From: Bosea sp. Tri-49
Lineage (GTDB): Bacteria > Pseudomonadota > Alphaproteobacteria > Rhizobiales > Beijerinckiaceae
Assembly: GCF_003952665.1 (NCBI RefSeq)
Contig: NZ_CP017946.1
Span: 2,728,001 to 2,792,000 of the forward strand
Length of the DNA stretch: 64,000 nucleotides
Reading direction: 5' to 3'
In this document: in pieces, positions 63,074 through 64,000 of the stretch
Layout: every line of letters starts with the position of its first letter
Position numbering within the stretch: position 1 is the stretch's first letter
The notes under the pieces: model-generated
Databases searched by the model: none
Told to the model about the DNA's origin: nothing
What the model saw: only the letters and a program-made list of their open reading frames with translations
Program-made: the position numbers and the translations under genes

Positions 63074-64000
63074 ATGAAGAAGCACTGGATCATCGCCGCC
63101 GCGCTCGGCATGGCCGTCAGCCTGCCCGCGCTGGCGCAGGACAAGGTCAAGCTGGTCGACGTCGTCGAGCTCTCGGGCGCAGGCGCGACCGCCGGCACCA
63201 ACTGGAAGAACGGCATCGACCTCGCCGTCGCCGACATCAATGCCAAGGGCGGCATCCTCGGCAAGCAGATCGAGATCGTCCACTACGACACCCAGACCAA
63301 TCCGGGTAACACCCGCGCCGCCGTGCAGCGCGCTATCGACGAGGGCACCTATGCCGTGCTCGGCCCGGTCTTCTCCGGCCCGATCGGCGCCTCCATGCAG
63401 ATCGCCCAGCGCGCCGAGATCGCCCAGCTCGTCGGCGGCGAGGCGGCCGGCCTGACCAAGCAGGGCAACCAGTACCTGTTCCGGACCTCGCTCAGCCAGA
63501 CGGCGGCGATGCCGAAGATCGCCAAATATCTGAAGGACACGATCAAGGCCGGCTCGGTCGCGGTCGTCTGGGTCAACAACGATTTCGGCAAGGGTGGCCG
63601 CGACGCGATCATCCCCGAGCTGGAAAAGGCCGGTATCAAGCTCGCCGTCGACGTCTCGACCGAGCAGGGCCAGGCCGACTTCGCCGCCGACGCGATCAAG
63701 GTCAAGAATTCGAACGCCGACGCGATCTTCGTCTATTTGAACGAGGAGGAGAGCGCCCGCTTCCTGCGCGCCGCCAAGCAGCAGGGCATCACCAAGCCGA
63801 TGGTCGGCGAGACGACCCTGCTCGGCGCCAAGGTGATCGAGCTGGCCGGCGATGCAGCTAATGGTGTCAAAGGTCATGTCGGCCTCTCGATCGACGCGCC
63901 GATCCCGGCCTTCCAGGAGTTCGGCAAGAAGTTCCAGGCCAAGTACAACTATGCCTCCGACCATAACGGCCTGAAGGGCTACATGGCCGTCTACATGGTG
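63074..64000 (+). CDS. Branched-chain-type ABC transporter substrate-binding protein (partial, 3' end outside window)
   Basis: The first 309 residues of a LivK/HAAT-family periplasmic binding protein. The signal peptide MKKHWIIAAALGMAVSLPALA is followed by KLVDVVELSGAGATAGTNW and VLGPVFSGPIGASMQIAQRA. The ligand-site style of ELSGAGA, VFSGPI and the ADAIFVYLNEEES segment is typical of the HAAT superfamily, whose members bind many amides and aromatic acids. GGAGG lies 9 bases before the start at 63074. It is 63 bp after the shikimate dehydrogenase gene and likely co-transcribed with it. The reading frame stays open through base 64000. Confidence 0.93.
   Translation, partial: MKKHWIIAAALGMAVSLPALAQDKVKLVDVVELSGAGATAGTNWKNGIDLAVADINAKGGILGKQIEIVHYDTQTNPGNTRAAVQRAIDEGTYAVLGPVFSGPIGASMQIAQRAEIAQLVGGEAAGLTKQGNQYLFRTSLSQTAAMPKIAKYLKDTIKAGSVAVVWVNNDFGKGGRDAIIPELEKAGIKLAVDVSTEQGQADFAADAIKVKNSNADAIFVYLNEEESARFLRAAKQQGITKPMVGETTLLGAKVIELAGDAANGVKGHVGLSIDAPIPAFQEFGKKFQAKYNYASDHNGLKGYMAVYMV

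Overview
The window is a 64 kb piece of a GC-rich chromosome with dense genes on both strands, short intergenic gaps and no sign of mobile DNA. Gene content points to an alphaproteobacterium of the order Hyphomicrobiales (Rhizobiales). The evidence is a BioR/BioY biotin module with TTATMKATAA operators, the xseB-dxs-tlyA-RNA methyltransferase neighbourhood, a hybrid kinase with a transporter-like sensor, and a 45-50 bp palindromic intergenic repeat that I associate with this order. The genus cannot be fixed from the sequence alone; Bosea or a relative is my guess. No tRNA, rRNA, CRISPR array, transposase or phage gene was seen.

Layout. 1-7.2 kb: end of a family 5 ABC binding protein, an AbrB-family membrane protein, an aminotransferase, mscL, a secreted MRJP/Yellow-type protein, and a divergent quinone oxidoreductase/HxlR pair with a palindromic operator. 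7.2-14.5 kb: two hairpin elements, then a 1191-residue SSS-PAS-histidine kinase-receiver protein, a thioesterase, an Lrp-type regulator, xseB, a tandemly duplicated YcxB-like membrane protein and a frameshifted exported protein. 14.5-23.9 kb: LysR/NAD(P)H oxidoreductase pair, bioY and bioR with operators, pirin, MFS, dxs, tlyA, an unknown protein and an SRAP (HMCES/YedK) protein. 23.9-36.1 kb: gamma-glutamyltransferase, AGE-family epimerase, DUF4166 protein, FAD-linked dehydrogenase, RlmD/TrmA-type methyltransferase, cysK with a small ASCH-like/winged-helix protein, a DAACS symporter, an SLC13 permease and a CorA transporter. 36.3-48.4 kb: chemoreceptor with terminator and palindromic repeat, two SDR genes, a methyltransferase, acyl-CoA dehydrogenase, Sua5/TsaC, LysR, acuI, MFS and a VOC protein.

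48.4-64 kb is the most functionally coherent part. A small 44-codon gene is followed by a six-gene minus-strand operon (pdxA-like, tctC, tctB, tctA, macro domain, DHDPS-like) that faces a GntR regulator across a perfect palindrome. This looks like a substrate-inducible uptake and catabolic locus of unknown substrate. Next to it lies aspT-aspD, the aspartate:alanine antiporter and aspartate 4-decarboxylase that together form a decarboxylative proton-motive cycle. The window ends with an HlyD-type export pair and a LysR-shikimate dehydrogenase-LivK set that suggests uptake and oxidation of a shikimate- or quinate-like compound.

Starts were chosen by ribosome binding sites and family length. Every functional name is a reading of motifs by eye, not a database result.
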